From Tillandsia leiboldiana (Eukaryota; Streptophyta; Magnoliopsida; Poales; Bromeliaceae): a stretch of DNA of 64,000 nucleotides. Location: NCBI GenBank assembly GCA_029204045.2, contig CM055066.1, forward strand, positions 22,238,120-22,302,119, read 5' to 3'. The notes under the pieces were generated by a model. The model saw only the letters and a program-made list of their open reading frames with translations, searched no databases and was not told where the DNA came from. The position numbers were made by a program, and so were the translations under genes. Of the stretch, positions 27,329 through 38,541 are shown piece by piece; positions within the stretch are counted from its first letter, which is position 1, and every line of letters starts with the position of its first letter.

Positions 27329-27950
27329 TGTCACGCCCCGGGGTCGAACTGCGACCCGGGCTCGCCAACAGATCCGCCGTCTGTGCGGAAACTGCTGCAC
27401 AGACGAAGCGTCCAACCTGCAGAAGAGATCTAGCTACACAAGTATCAGAGCAGGAAAGAAGCTAAGCTGAAGGAGTAAACTGCAAACAGGCGTCACTAAG
27501 TAAAAGGTAAGGGGTACAAAATCCACAGCCTCCCACAACCGGGTACAACATCACTGACGAATACAAAAGTGGAAACAAAATACCCGGAGAAACCCCCACC
27601 TCGGACTCTACCGCCCAGAAGGTACTAATCAGCTAAGCCCTTGCCGCGGTCGGAAGACTCCGCACGACCCGACCCAGGAGCGGCCGCCTCGGAAGCACCT
27701 GTCACACACAGCGGGTGTGAGATCAACTGAAAAGTCAGATCTCAGTGGGTACCCATGTCCTATCCACGGTAGCCCACTAAGTTCCCCTGGAGGTAACAGA
27801 TAAGTAGATAGATAGACAGATAGATAGATAGGCAGATAGATAAAAGCTGTAAATGAATCTATCTCTATATGCGGTAATGCAATGCAATATGAAATGACAT
27901 CTGGAATCATAAAAGATGACCACCCGCTCATGCCATTTCCCCCGCAGCCA

Positions 27951-28116
27951 CCTGGTAACTCGGCCAGGGGCGAACTCACACCTGGTATCTCGGCCAGGGA
28001 AATACCCACCTGGTAGCTCGGCCAGGGCAAATACCTTCCCGGTAACTCAGCCAGGGAACTCAGCTTCCCGGTAACTCAGCCGGAGAGAAACACCCTCCTG
28101 GTAACTCAGCCAGGGG
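27951..28116. repeat. Six-unit hairpin repeat array (CCTGG...CCAGG) in the LTR
   Basis: Six spaced units of the type CCTGGTAACTCGGCCAGG, each an inverted pair CCTGG/CCAGG with an 8-nt centre. The fifth unit pairs CCGG with CCGG, so a change in one arm is matched in the other. The array is also present at 35929-36098, 39677-39842 and 47620-47787. Confidence 0.85.
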
Positions 28117-28664
28117 CGTCGAACACCACTGTGTAATCCAAAACGAACTCATAAGAGCATAACGCGTGTCTCGGTCGGAACCATAACCCTCGACTCACAC
28201 GGCTGCATCACATTTACCTGTCATCCCAAGGACACATCACCCTTGCATTTGCAAGTAAAAAGGGGCATTCCGTAGCATTCTCGGAAGAAACCAACCCACC
28301 TACGAAGAGGTCGCAAATTCGTGCGTCAAAAAGAGGTCCCGGTGCGATCCTACAGCTCCAAGTAGTACCACGCGCACCGCTGATCACGCAATCAGGCCAA
28401 CACTAAGTCACACTGCAAAATAGGTGAAAACCGGGGTTAGGAGAAAAACCCAAGACAACAACTCGCCCTCAAGCGGCGGAAAACCCAACCGGCGACGACG
28501 AACGTCGGGCGTTGCGCGGAACGCCCCTCGCGCGACCGCCACGTTACGTCGCCGGGCCGCACCCTGCGGCCAAGAGCAGCTCACGGCTGCGAAGTCCAAC
28601 GCACGCTCTGCGTGGAGACGGCCAGCTGCGCGGCCGGTAGCGCCGCGCGGCCCCAAAACTGCCC

Positions 28665-29515
28665 GCGCAGCGTCGCGCGCCTGGCGCGCGGCCTGTAGGG
28701 CCGCGGGGCCCAAGGGGCCGCCGCACGGCCCTCTGCAGTGCCGCGAGCCTGGCGCGCGGCCTGCAGGGCCGCGGGGCCCAAGGGGGCCGCCGCGCGGCCC
28801 TCTGCAGTGCCGCGCGCCTGGCGCGCGGCCTGCAGGGCCGCGGGGCCCAAGGGGCAACCGCGCGGTGCCCTGCAGTGCCGCGCGCCTGGCGCGCGGCCTG
28901 CAGGGCCGCGGGGCCAAAGGGGGCCGCCGCGCGGCCCTCTGCAGTGCCGCGCGCCTGGCGCGCGGCCTGCAGGGCCGCGGGGCCCAAGGGGCACCCGTGA
29001 GGTGCCCTGCAGTGCCGCGCGCCTGGCGCGCGGCCTGCAGGGCCGCGGGGCCCAAGGGGGCCGCCGCGCGGCCCTCTGCAGTGCCGCGCGCCTGGCGCGC
29101 GGCCTGCAGGGCCGCGGGGCCCAAGGGGGCCGCCGCGCGGCCCTCTGCAGTGCCGCGCGCCTGGCGCGCGGCCTGCTGGGCCGCGGGGCCCAAGGGGCAC
29201 CCGCGCGGTGCCCTGCAGTGCCGCGCGCCTGGCGCGCGGCCTGCAGGGCCGCGGGGCCCAAGGGGGCCGCCGCGCGGCCCTCTGCAGTGCCGCGCGCCTG
29301 GCGCGCGGCCTGCAGGGCCGCCCGCGCGGCACCCTGCAGTGCCGCGCGCCCAGCGCGCGGCCTGCAGGGCCGCGCGGCACAGGGCCAGCCCGCGCGGCAC
29401 CCAGCAGTGCCGCGCGCCTAGCGCGCGGCCTGCAGTGCCGCGCGGCACGGGGGCCGCCCGCGCGGCACCCTGCAGTGCCGCGCGCCTAGCGCGCGGCCTC
29501 CTCTCCCGCCGCACG
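28665..29515. repeat. GC-rich 68/69-bp tandem array in the 3' LTR, about 12 units
   Basis: Units run from one TGCCGCGCGCCTGGCGCGCG to the next and come in two variants, ending in CCGCCGCGCGGCCCTCTGCAG (69 bp) or CACCCGCGCGGTGCCCTGCA (68 bp). The last units are shortened. Stop codons are scarce, so long false reading frames appear on both strands. Confidence 0.92.
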
Positions 29516-29888
29516 ACCAAGCAGCCCGGCACGCCGCTGCTTAACTGAGCAGCGGCGCGCAAGCTGCGCGCGGCGCTCATGCGCGCCCGCGCAGCAGCTA
29601 CACCGGCAACAAGCCGGCAAGGCCGACGCGTCCCCGACAGCAAAAAAAGAAAAAGAAGAAGAAAAAGAGAAGAGGGGAGAAGCCAAGAAAAAAAAACCAA
29701 AAGCAACCTTAACAAAAATCAACCAACCTTGTTAAAGTCGCCCCACAAATATCGCTCGGCTCCACCCAACGCAGCAAGGGGAGGACCGAAGAAAACCTTC
29801 TCCAACTCCTTCCTCTTCTTCTCCTCACTTTCCTTCCTTTGCTTCAGACCACCAAGAAAAGGAAGAAATGGTTGAGGTGAGGTGGCTC

Positions 29889-29919
<31 letters not shown>

Positions 29920-30255
29920 AAATAAAGTGAAAGGAAAAATTAATTTCCCCACCAACCCTCCACTAATTAAAACACCCAACCTCTCAGTTAATTAAGCCCA
30001 CCCTCAGACCATTCCAACCTCTCCACCAACAGCACTAGGGAAGCAACAATACACCAAAAATTAATTAAAGCAATTAAATAAATAAAATAATCAAAAGGGT
30101 CACGATAACTCACTTTTCGACCCCGGCACCTCCGCCGCCGCCCGGAACCACCCGAACACCGCTGTAAATCGAAAATACACGCGCTCACGCCTTTTCCCAG
30201 TCAAAAAGCTCGTCGGTGGAGTCAGAAAGCTCAAACCAAAAACCGGTACTCTACA

Positions 30256-30269
30256 CTCTCCCCCCCTTC
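30256..30269 (-). promoter_or_regulatory. Polypurine tract of the chromodomain element
   Basis: The minus strand reads AAGGGGGGGAGAG directly before the 3' LTR start TGTAGAG. This is the plus-strand primer for reverse transcription. Confidence 0.85.
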
Positions 30270-30306
30270 AAATGGTTTCGTCCTCGAAACCCAAAAAGCT
30301 CAAAAG

Positions 30307-33300
30307 TCAGGAGGGGGCCTCAAATAAGTGTGGGTAGGTAGTCCTCAACTCATCCTCGGGCTCCCAAGTAGCCTCTCTCTCATCATGGTGGCTCCACAAT
30401 ACCTTCACATAAGGTATGACCCGACTTCGCAATTCTCTCGTCTCTCGAGCAAGAATCCGAATCGGGCGCTCGCGGAAGTGCAGCTCATCGTCCAGCTCCA
30501 AAGCAGTGAAGTCCACAATGTGAGAGGGATCATAGACATACCTCCTCAAAACTGACACATGAAAAACATCATGAGTACCGGCTAGCCGCGGCGGTAGAGC
30601 AATACGATAGGCGACAGGTCCAACACGCTCTAAAACTTCAAAAGGGCCAATAAAATGCGGGCTCAACTTCCCGCGCACCCCAAAGCGCCGAATCCCTCGA
30701 GAGGGCGAGACTTTCAAAAACACATGGTCTCCCACCAGAAACACCAAGTCTCGCCTCCTTCTATCGGCGTAGGTCTTCTGTCGGCTCTGAGCAGTGACCA
30801 AGTGGCGCCGAATAACCTTAACTTTCTCCTCAGCCTCCAAGAGCAAGTCAGGCCCCAAGGTTTTTCTTTCACCCACATCACTCCAACAAAGAGGCGATCG
30901 ACATTTCCTACCATACAATGCTTCAAAGGGCGCCATCCGGATACTCGCCTGGAAGCTAATGTTGTAGGCGAACTCTGCTAGTCTCAAGTGTCGATCCCAA
31001 CTGCCACTAAAACTCAGGACACAAGCTCTCAACATGTCCTCCAAAGTCTGAATAGTCCGCTCAGACTGTCCGTCGGTCTGTGGGTGAAAGGCAGTGCTGA
31101 ACTGAAGCTGGGTCCCCAAAGCCGTCTGCAAGCTCCTCCAAAACTGAGAGGTAAACCTGGGATCCCTATCAGATACAATAGAAGCTGGCACTCCATGAAG
31201 CCTCACTCTCTCATCGAGGTATAAGTGTGCTAAACTCTCCAAGGCCCAACTTGACTGAATCGGCAGAAAGTGAGCTGATTTAGTCAACCGATCGACGATC
31301 ACCCAAATGGCATCGGCTCCTCTCTGAGTCCTCGGCAGACCCACAATAAAGTCCATGGTGACACATTCCCATTTCCACTCAGGGATTGGTAGGCTTTGTA
31401 ACTTGCCAGCAGGAACCTGATGTTCCGCTTTAACCTGTTGGCAAGTTAGACAGCGAGCCACAAACCTACCAACATCCCTCTTCAAGCCCTGCCACCAAAA
31501 CTGAGTCTTCAAATCCCTATACATCTTAGTTCCCCCAGGATGGAGGGTGTAAGGTGTATAGTGAGCCTCCCTCAGGATCAGCTCTCTAATATCCACATCC
31601 GCCGGTACACAAATGCGGTCCCTGTACCTGAGTACTCCCGCGACATCCACAGAAAAGTCCCCGCTCTGTCCAAGCTGCATCTGGTCTCGAATCCTGAGAA
31701 GATAGGGGTCCCCACTCTGCTTCTCTCTAATCCTGTCCAGTAGAGTGGGCTGCAAGACCATAGACATAAGTCTTGCCGAAACCCCCGGGGTCACAACCTC
31801 TATATCCAAACTCCTCAGCTGCTCTCTCAGTGGTCTCTGCTGGGTGATAAGCATACTCAAGGTCTGCCCTGCCCGCCTGCTCAAAGCATCCGCGACCACG
31901 TTAGCCTTGCCGGGATGATAGAGAATGCTCAAGTCATAGTCCTTTAACAGCTCAAGCCACCGGCGCTGCCTTAGGTTGAGTTCTTTCTGGGTGAACAGGT
32001 ATTTCAAACTCTGATGATCGGTAAAAATCTCACAGCGCTCGCCATACAAATAATGCCGCCAGAGCTTCAAGGCAAAAACCACGGCAGCGAGCTCCAGGTC
32101 ATGCGTAGGGTAATTTCTCTCATAATCCTTTAACTGGCGAGAAGCATAGGCAATCACCCTACCATGTTGCATCAACACGCAACCAAGGCCGCTGTGGGAG
32201 GCATCACTGTAAATCACGTACCCATCTCCCATAACTGGTAGTGCAAGAACCGGTGCTGAAATCAACCTCTGCTTCAAATCTTCGAAGCTTTGCTGGCACT
32301 GATCTGACCAAACAAATTTTACCCCTTTCTTGGTCAATCTAGTGAGGGGAGTAGAGAGCTTCGCAAAGCCCTCAACAAAACGACGATAATAGCCCGCAAG
32401 GCCCAAGAAGCTCCGAATCTCCGTCACCGTCGTAGGTCTAGGCCAATCCCGAACTGAAACTATCTTCGCCGGGTCCACTGCCACTCCTGCAGCTGAAACG
32501 ATGTGGCCTAGAAAAGAAACCTCCCGTAGCCAAAAGGCGCACTTCTTTAACTTCGCATACAGCTTCTTCTCCCTCAGAAGCTGCAGCACTAACCTCAAGT
32601 GCTCCTCGTGCTCATAGTCGCTACGGGAGTAAATCAGGATGTCATCAATGAAGACCACCACAAAACGGTCCAAGTACGGCTGAAAGACTCGGTTCATCAG
32701 ATCCATGAACGCAGCCGGGGCATTCGTCAAACCAAAAGGTAGCACTGTAAACTCGTAATGCCCGTACCGAGACCTAAACGCCGTCTTGGATACATCCTCG
32801 GCCCTCACCCTCAGCTGGTGGTAACCGGACTGCAGATCTATCTTCGAGAAAACCGTGGCTCCCTGAAGCTGATCAAATAAATCATCAATCCGAGGAAGTG
32901 GATACTTGTTCTTGACGGTCACTTTATTCAATTCCCTGTAGTCCACACAAAGCCTAAGTGACCCGTCCTTTTTCTTCACAAAAAGAATCGGGGCTCCCCA
33001 AGGAGAAACACTAGGACGAACAAACCCGCGATCCATGAGATCCTGAAGCTGAGCCTTTAACTCTCTCAATTCTGCTGGTGCCATTCTGTAGGGTGCCTTA
33101 GAGATTGGCGTGGTTCCAGGGACCACGTCAATCACAAACTCAATCTCTCGATCCGGCAGCATAGACGATAGCTCGGGAGGAAACACATCTGGATACTCTC
33201 GGACAATAGGAATGTCCTCGAGTCCAGGCATCGCCGTAGGCGCCTCTACAACAGTAGCTAAGAAGGCAACACAACCACGACTCATCAGCTGTCGGGCTCT

Positions 33301-35004
33301 AGCAGAAGAGATCGTCGCCGCAAACAGCGTACTCTGACAACCTCTGAAAACATACTCCACCTGATCCGGCTCCCTGAGGGTCACAGTCTTCTCTCGACAA
33401 TCAATAGCTGCGTAATACCGAGTCAACCAATCCATCCCCAAAACTACGTCAAAATCCTGAAGCTGGCGAAGGACCAAAAGATCTACAGGTAAAATCCAAG
33501 GCCCTAACTGCACAGGGCAGGACCAACAACACTCATCAACGTGTAGAACATGGCCGGGTACCTGAACCTCACGAGCACAAGACAACAGTCCTATCTCTAG
33601 CCCATGCATGAAAGCAAAAGTCCTACTGATGAATGAATGAGATGCTCCGGTATCAAATAAAGCTCTAGTGCGAGTAGAGGAGATAAGAATAATACCTGCC
33701 ACCACGTGGCCCGCTGCCTCCACATCATCGACCTGTGCGGTGTACACCCTGCCGCTCGGGGGTGGTCGTCTGTCAGACTGCCGCGACGAAGTGGCCCTGT
33801 CCACCAGGCCAGCACCAACCGAAGATCCGCCCGTCTGATAGGGCGGTGGAGGAAGTGCCGAAGCTGCCGAAGCTGCTGATGCCCCTGCTGAAGGACAAGA
33901 CCATGATCTGTGCCCTGCCTGCCCACACCGGTAACACCGGCCCTGCCGCTGATCACACTGCTGAGGGGCGTGGGGTCCGCTGCAAATCACACAGCTATCA
34001 GTGCGAATCAGCTGCTGCTGCTGCCGCCTAGAAGATCGGGAGCCCCCCGATCTCTGTCTCCTCTGAGTCCCGCGGCCCCGAGACTGTGTCTGCGGCGGTC
34101 TCGGGGGCCTCGGCCTGCTCGTCTGCCCCAGGTCCTGCGGTGCGGGGCGCTTCTCTCCGGAACTGCTCCCAGGCGCTCCGCCCCTCTCTGCCATGATCAC
34201 CCTCCCTCGTGAGACCCACCGTGCATGCTCCATGGCTGCGTCAAGCGTCGGAGATCGGTGTGCATGAACAAGGTGATAGATATCAGGGTGAAGCCCCCTC
34301 TCAAATAAATCCACGCGCTGAGCCTCATCAGGGGCAACATGCGGCACACTGCTCAAAAGTCTATGGAACTCTCGAATATAGTCCGGAAGAGGTCGACTAC
34401 CCTGCTGCAGTCGACGAAGATCCCCCTCAAGCTTATGCTTTGCACTATCGGGAAAGTAAGCCCCGAGTAGCAAAGCACGAAAATCCTGCCAAGACATCAA
34501 CTGGGCTCCCGGCGGTCCAGCTGGTCGGACCCGACGCCACCAGGTCTCGGTGTCTCCCTCCAGAAAGTGAGTGGCTATGAACACCTGATGCTGTTCCTTG
34601 ATAAACAGGTTCTCAAATAACTTTTCAAGTGCAGAAATCCAGTTTTCTACTTCCCGTGGCTCAGAACTCTGCCCGGCAAAACGCGGAGGACGGAACTGGC
34701 TGACATAAGCTAGTCGATCTGTGAGCTCCCTCTGCTCTGCCTCCGTCAGCGGGACAATCTGTGATGAGGACGACGAAGTCGCAGCTGGTGGTGCCGCAGA
34801 TGTCCTCTGCTCAAATAGCCTCATCATCCGCTCTAAATTTTCCTCTTGGCGTTTGGCAGCCTCCTCCTGGCGCCGCAACGCCTCAGACAACTGGGCCACT
34901 TGGGCCCGCAGCTCAAGAACCTCACCCTGCGCAGCCTCCTCCTGCTCGGGCCTGTCCTCCGACGCGGAGTACGCCCTCGTCGTCGCACGACGTCTAGGAG
35001 GCAT
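30307..35004 (-). CDS. gag-pol: Ty3/Gypsy Gag-Pol polyprotein with chromodomain, intact
   Basis: A single frame of 1565 residues from the Met of MPPRRRATT; upstream codons only read the leader. Domains: Gag capsid (about 60-250, WISALEKLFENL and FLEGDTETWW); CCHC knuckle CYRCGQAGHRSWSC (about 350); aspartic protease LFDTGASHSF (about 448); reverse transcriptase with FIDDILIYS (about 782); RNase H YSDASHSGLG (about 936). The integrase has an HHCC zinc finger from about 1150 and a DDE triad in TMDFIVG, VSDRDPRF and TDGQSERTIQ. A C-terminal chromodomain follows (VIPYVKVLWSHHDEREATWE, about 1530). Fusing Gag and Pol in one frame is usual in plant chromodomain elements; the chromodomain is thought to steer integration to heterochromatin. 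All catalytic residues I checked are present, so it could be autonomous. Confidence 0.95.
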   Translation of the reverse strand: MPPRRRATTRAYSASEDRPEQEEAAQGEVLELRAQVAQLSEALRRQEEAAKRQEENLERMMRLFEQRTSAAPPAATSSSSSQIVPLTEAEQRELTDRLAYVSQFRPPRFAGQSSEPREVENWISALEKLFENLFIKEQHQVFIATHFLEGDTETWWRRVRPAGPPGAQLMSWQDFRALLLGAYFPDSAKHKLEGDLRRLQQGSRPLPDYIREFHRLLSSVPHVAPDEAQRVDLFERGLHPDIYHLVHAHRSPTLDAAMEHARWVSRGRVIMAERGGAPGSSSGEKRPAPQDLGQTSRPRPPRPPQTQSRGRGTQRRQRSGGSRSSRRQQQQLIRTDSCVICSGPHAPQQCDQRQGRCYRCGQAGHRSWSCPSAGASAASAASALPPPPYQTGGSSVGAGLVDRATSSRQSDRRPPPSGRVYTAQVDDVEAAGHVVAGIILISSTRTRALFDTGASHSFISRTFAFMHGLEIGLLSCAREVQVPGHVLHVDECCWSCPVQLGPWILPVDLLVLRQLQDFDVVLGMDWLTRYYAAIDCREKTVTLREPDQVEYVFRGCQSTLFAATISSARARQLMSRGCVAFLATVVEAPTAMPGLEDIPIVREYPDVFPPELSSMLPDREIEFVIDVVPGTTPISKAPYRMAPAELRELKAQLQDLMDRGFVRPSVSPWGAPILFVKKKDGSLRLCVDYRELNKVTVKNKYPLPRIDDLFDQLQGATVFSKIDLQSGYHQLRVRAEDVSKTAFRSRYGHYEFTVLPFGLTNAPAAFMDLMNRVFQPYLDRFVVVFIDDILIYSRSDYEHEEHLRLVLQLLREKKLYAKLKKCAFWLREVSFLGHIVSAAGVAVDPAKIVSVRDWPRPTTVTEIRSFLGLAGYYRRFVEGFAKLSTPLTRLTKKGVKFVWSDQCQQSFEDLKQRLISAPVLALPVMGDGYVIYSDASHSGLGCVLMQHGRVIAYASRQLKDYERNYPTHDLELAAVVFALKLWRHYLYGERCEIFTDHQSLKYLFTQKELNLRQRRWLELLKDYDLSILYHPGKANVVADALSRRAGQTLSMLITQQRPLREQLRSLDIEVVTPGVSARLMSMVLQPTLLDRIREKQSGDPYLLRIRDQMQLGQSGDFSVDVAGVLRYRDRICVPADVDIRELILREAHYTPYTLHPGGTKMYRDLKTQFWWQGLKRDVGRFVARCLTCQQVKAEHQVPAGKLQSLPIPEWKWECVTMDFIVGLPRTQRGADAIWVIVDRLTKSAHFLPIQSSWALESLAHLYLDERVRLHGVPASIVSDRDPRFTSQFWRSLQTALGTQLQFSTAFHPQTDGQSERTIQTLEDMLRACVLSFSGSWDRHLRLAEFAYNISFQASIRMAPFEALYGRKCRSPLCWSDVGERKTLGPDLLLEAEEKVKVIRRHLVTAQSRQKTYADRRRRDLVFLVGDHVFLKVSPSRGIRRFGVRGKLSPHFIGPFEVLERVGPVAYRIALPPRLAGTHDVFHVSVLRRYVYDPSHIVDFTALELDDELHFRERPIRILARETRELRSRVIPYVKVLWSHHDEREATWEPEDELRTTYPHLFEAPS

Positions 35005-35306
35005 CTCAGGCAACTGCAACAGGGAAAACAGGGTGTCAGAGAACCAAAACCTCACAACCCAAAGCCAGCGAGAGTCTAAGGCATGTTACCAACTCTAAAG
35101 TGTTGTGTTGTCTGCAGCCAACAGAACTACTTTAGAGAGCTAACATGAAAAGTCACTCGCCCGGAGACCCCGGGGGAGTCCCAACACAACCAAAACTCTC
35201 GCTACCACTCATCTCTCTCGACAGTCACTCAACTGTCCAAACAAAAGCCTAGGGTCTCTAAGTCCCCCAAAGACCTAACCACCTAGGCTCTGATACCACC
35301 TAAATC
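35005..35306 (-). promoter_or_regulatory. Leader with tRNA-Met primer-binding site, copy 1
   Basis: The minus strand reads TGGTATCAGAGCC (35286-35298) seven to eight bases after the LTR end, then about 280 bp of untranslated leader before the gag start. Confidence 0.85.
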
Positions 35307-38300
35307 TGTCACGCCCCGGGGTTGAACTGCGACCCGGGCTCGCCAACAGATCCGCCGTCTGTGCGGAAACTGCCGCACAGACGAAGCGTCCAACCTGCAG
35401 AAGAGATCTAGCTACACAAGTATCAGAGCAGGAAAGAAGCTAAGCTGAAGGAGTAAACTGCAAACAGGAGTCACTAAGTAAAAGGTAAGGGGTACAAAAT
35501 CCACAGCCTCCCACAACCGGGTACAACATCACTGACGAATACAAAAGTGGAAACAAAATACCCGGAGAAACCCCCACCTCGGACTCTACCGCCCAGAAGG
35601 TACTAATCAGCTAAGCCCTTGCCGCGGTCGGAAGACTCCGCACGACCCGACCCAGGAGCGGCCGCCTCGGAAGCACCTGTCACACACAGCGGGTGTGAGA
35701 TCAACTGAAAAGTCAGATCTCAGTGGGTACCCATGTCCTATCCACGGTAGCCCACTAAGTTCCCCTGGAGGTAACAGATAAGTAGATAGATAGACAGATA
35801 GATAGATAGGTAGATAGATAAAAGCTGTAAATGAATCTATCTCTATATGCGGTAATGCAATGCAATATGAAATGACATCTGGAATCATAAAAGATGACCA
35901 CCCGCTCATGCCATTTCCCCCGCAGCCACCTGGTAACTCGGCCAGGGGGCGACTCACACCTGGTATCTCGGCCAGGGAAATACCCACCTGGTAGCTCGAC
36001 CAGGGCAAATACCTTCCCGGTAACTCAGCCAGGGAACTCAGCTTCCCGGTTAACTCAGCCGGAGAGAAACACCCTCCTGGTAACTCAGCCAGGGGCGTTC
36101 GAACACCACTGTGTAATCCAAACGAACTCATAAGAGCATAACGCGTGTCTCGGTCGGAACCATAACCCTCGACTCACACGGCTGCTTCACATTTACCTGT
36201 CATCCCAACGGACACATCCACCCTTGCATTTGCAAGTAAAAAGGGGCATTCCGTAGCATTCTCGGAAGAAAACCAACTCCACCTACGAAGAGGTCGCAAA
36301 TTCGTGCATCGAAAAGAGGTCCCGGTGCGATCCTACAGCTCCAAGTAGTACCACGCGCACCGCTGATCACGCAATCAGGCCAACACTAAGTCACACTGCA
36401 AATCGGTGAAAACCGGGTTAGGAGAAAACCCAAGACAACAACTCGCCCTCAGCGGCGGAAAACCCAACGGCGACGACGAACGTCGGGCGTTGCGCGGAAC
36501 GACCCCTCGTCGCGAATCCGCCACGTCACGTCGCCCGGGCCGCACCCTGCGGCCAAGAGCAGCTCACGGCTGCGAAGTCCAACGCTACGCTCTGCGTGGA
36601 GACGGCCAGCTACGCGGCCGGTTAGCGCCGCGCGGCCCCAAAACTGCCCGCGCAGCGCCCTGCAGCGCCGCGCACCTGGCGCGCGGCCTGTAGGGCCGCG
36701 GGGGCCCAAGGGGCCGCCGCACGGCCCTCTGCAGTGCCGCGCGCCTGGCGCGTGGCCTGCAGGGCCGCGGGGCCAAGGGGGCCGCGCAGCGCGGCCCTGC
36801 AGTGCCGCGCGCCTGGCGCGTGGCCGCAGGGCCGCGGGGCCCAAGGGGCACCCGCGCGGTGCCCTGCAGTGCCGCGCGCCTGGCGCGCGGCCAGCAGGGC
36901 CGCGGGGCCCAGGGGGGCCGCCGCGCGGCCCTCTGCAGTGCCGCGCGCGCTGGCGCGCGGCCTGCAGGGCCGCGGGGCCCAAGGGGACCACCCGCGCGGT
37001 GCCCTGCAGTGCCGCGTGCCTGGCGCGCGGCCTGCAGGGCCGCGGGGCCCAAGGGGGCCGCCGCGCGGCCCTCTGCAGTGCCGCGTGCCTGGCACGCGGC
37101 CTGCAGGTCCGCGGGGCCCAAGGGGCACCCGCGCGGTGCCCTGCAGTGCCGCGCGCCTGGCGCGCGGCCTGCAGGGCCGCGGGCCCAAGGGGGGCCGCCG
37201 CGCGGCGGGCTGGAGGCCTGCAGTGCGCGCGACTCCGGCGCGCGGCCTGCAGGGCCGCGGGGCCCAAGGGGCACCGCGCGGTGCCCTGCAGTGCCGCGCG
37301 CCTGGCGCGCGGCCTGCAGGGCCGCGGGGCCCAAGGGGGCCGCCGCACGGCCCTCTGCAGTGCCGCGCGCCTGGCGCGCGGCCTGCAGGGCCACGGGGCC
37401 CAAGGGGGCCGCCGCGCGGCCACCCTGCAGTGCGCGGCCTGGCGCTGCGGCCTGCAGCGCCGCGGGGCCAAAGGGGGCCGCGCGCGGCCCTGCAGTGCCG
37501 CGCGCCTGGCGCGCGGCCTGCAGGGCGCGGGGCCCAAGGGACCTCCGCGCGGCCCCTGCAGAGCGCCGCCGCGCCTGGGCGCGGCCTGCAGGGCCGCCCG
37601 CGCCACCCTCCAATGCCCCGCGCGCCCAGGCGCGCGGCCTGCAGGGCCGCGGGCACAGGGCCAGCCCGCGGGCACACAGCAGTGCCGCGCGCCTAGCGCG
37701 CGGCCTGCAGTGCCGCGCGGCACGGGGGCGCCGCGCGGGCACCTGCAGTGCCGCGCGCCTAGCGCGCGGCCTGCAGGGGCCGCGCGGCCTCCTCTCCCCC
37801 CGCCGACGAAGAGCCCGGCACGCCGCTGTTAAATGAGCAGCGGCGCGCACGCTGCGCGCGGCGCTCATGCGCGCCCCGCGCAGCAGCTACACCGGCAACA
37901 AGCCGGCAAGGCCGACGCGTCCCCAACAGCAAAAAAAGAAAAAAGAAGAAGAAAAAGAGAAGAGGGGAGAAGCACGAAAAAAAAACCAAAAAGCAACTTA
38001 ACAAAAAATCAACCAACCTGGTAAAGTCGCCCCACAAATATCGCTCGGCTCCACCCAACGCAGCAAGGGGAGGACCGAAGAAAACTTCTCCAACTCCTTC
38101 CTCTTCTTCTCCTCACTTTCCTTCCTTTGCTTCAGACCACCAAGAAAAGGAAGAAATGGTGAGGTTGAGGTGAGGGTGGCTCGAGAGAGAGAGAGAGAGA
38201 GAGAGAGTTAAATAAAGTGAAAGGAAAAATTAATTTCCCCACCAACCCTCCACTAATTAAAACACCCAACCTCTCAGTTAATTAAGCCACCCTCAGACCA

Positions 38301-38541
38301 TTCCAACCTCTCCACCAACAGCACTAGGGAAAGCAACAATACACCAAAAATTAATTAAAGCAATTAAATAAATAAAATAATCAAAAGGGTCACGATAACT
38401 CACTTTTCGACCCCGGCACCTCCGCCGCCGCCCGGAACCACCCGAACACCGCTGTAAATCGAAAATACACGCGCTCACGCCTTTTCCCAGTCAAAAAGCT
38501 CGTCGGTGGAGCAGAAAGCTCAAACCAAAAACGGTACTACA
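35307..38541 (-). repeat. 5' LTR of the chromodomain element, copy 1
   Basis: 3235 bp. Longer than its partner because the GC array (about 36650-37790) has about 16 units instead of 12. Many one-base indels from about 36030 on compared with the clean LTR at 46999-50222. Confidence 0.92.
36650..37790. repeat. GC-rich 68/69-bp array in the 5' LTR copy 1, about 16 units
   Basis: Same unit family as 28665-29515 with more units and many apparent indel errors. The unit count agrees with the 5' LTR array of copy 2 (48350-49470). Confidence 0.88.

Larger units (their letters stand above)
27329..30255 (-). repeat. 3' LTR of the chromodomain element, copy 1
   Basis: 2927 bp. Contains the CCTGG/CCAGG hairpin array, the GC-rich 68/69-bp array (about 12 units), an A-rich stretch (29640-29720) and a (GA)n run (29889-29917). 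No gene. Confidence 0.93.
27329..38541 (-). mobile_element. Chromodomain Ty3/Gypsy (Tekay/Del-like) retrotransposon, assembled copy 1, complete
   Basis: 11.2 kb on the minus strand with LTRs 27329-30255 and 35307-38541 (plus-strand ends TGTCACGCC...GGTACTCTACA), tRNA-Met primer site, polypurine tract, one uninterrupted gag-pol frame and GCGGC duplications. It sits inside the kelch gene. Long LTRs and a C-terminal chromodomain point to the Tekay/Del branch. The LTRs differ at about nine substitutions in the ~1.2 kb before the GC array, so the insertion is young. From about 36030 rightward many single-base indels suggest low-quality contig-end sequence. Confidence 0.95.

Noticed and set aside
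27951..28116. CRISPR-like array of short repeats
   Set aside because: Units are imperfect, spacers are short and similar, there are no cas genes, and the context is a plant LTR.
28408..29715. Long reading frames (up to several hundred codons) on both strands in the GC arrays, also at 36406-37868, 40131-41441, 48079-49851 and 55638-56608
   Set aside because: They follow a 68/69-bp or 37-bp DNA repeat, are open in several frames at once because stop codons are rare in GC-rich DNA, and match no protein.
33597..35098. Other frames overlapping Gag-Pol on both strands
   Set aside because: Shadow frames of the polyprotein; no motifs of their own.
35286..35298. tRNA-like sequence
   Set aside because: Only a primer-binding site complementary to the tRNA-Met 3' end; no cloverleaf. 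Same at 7668, 46978 and 57829.
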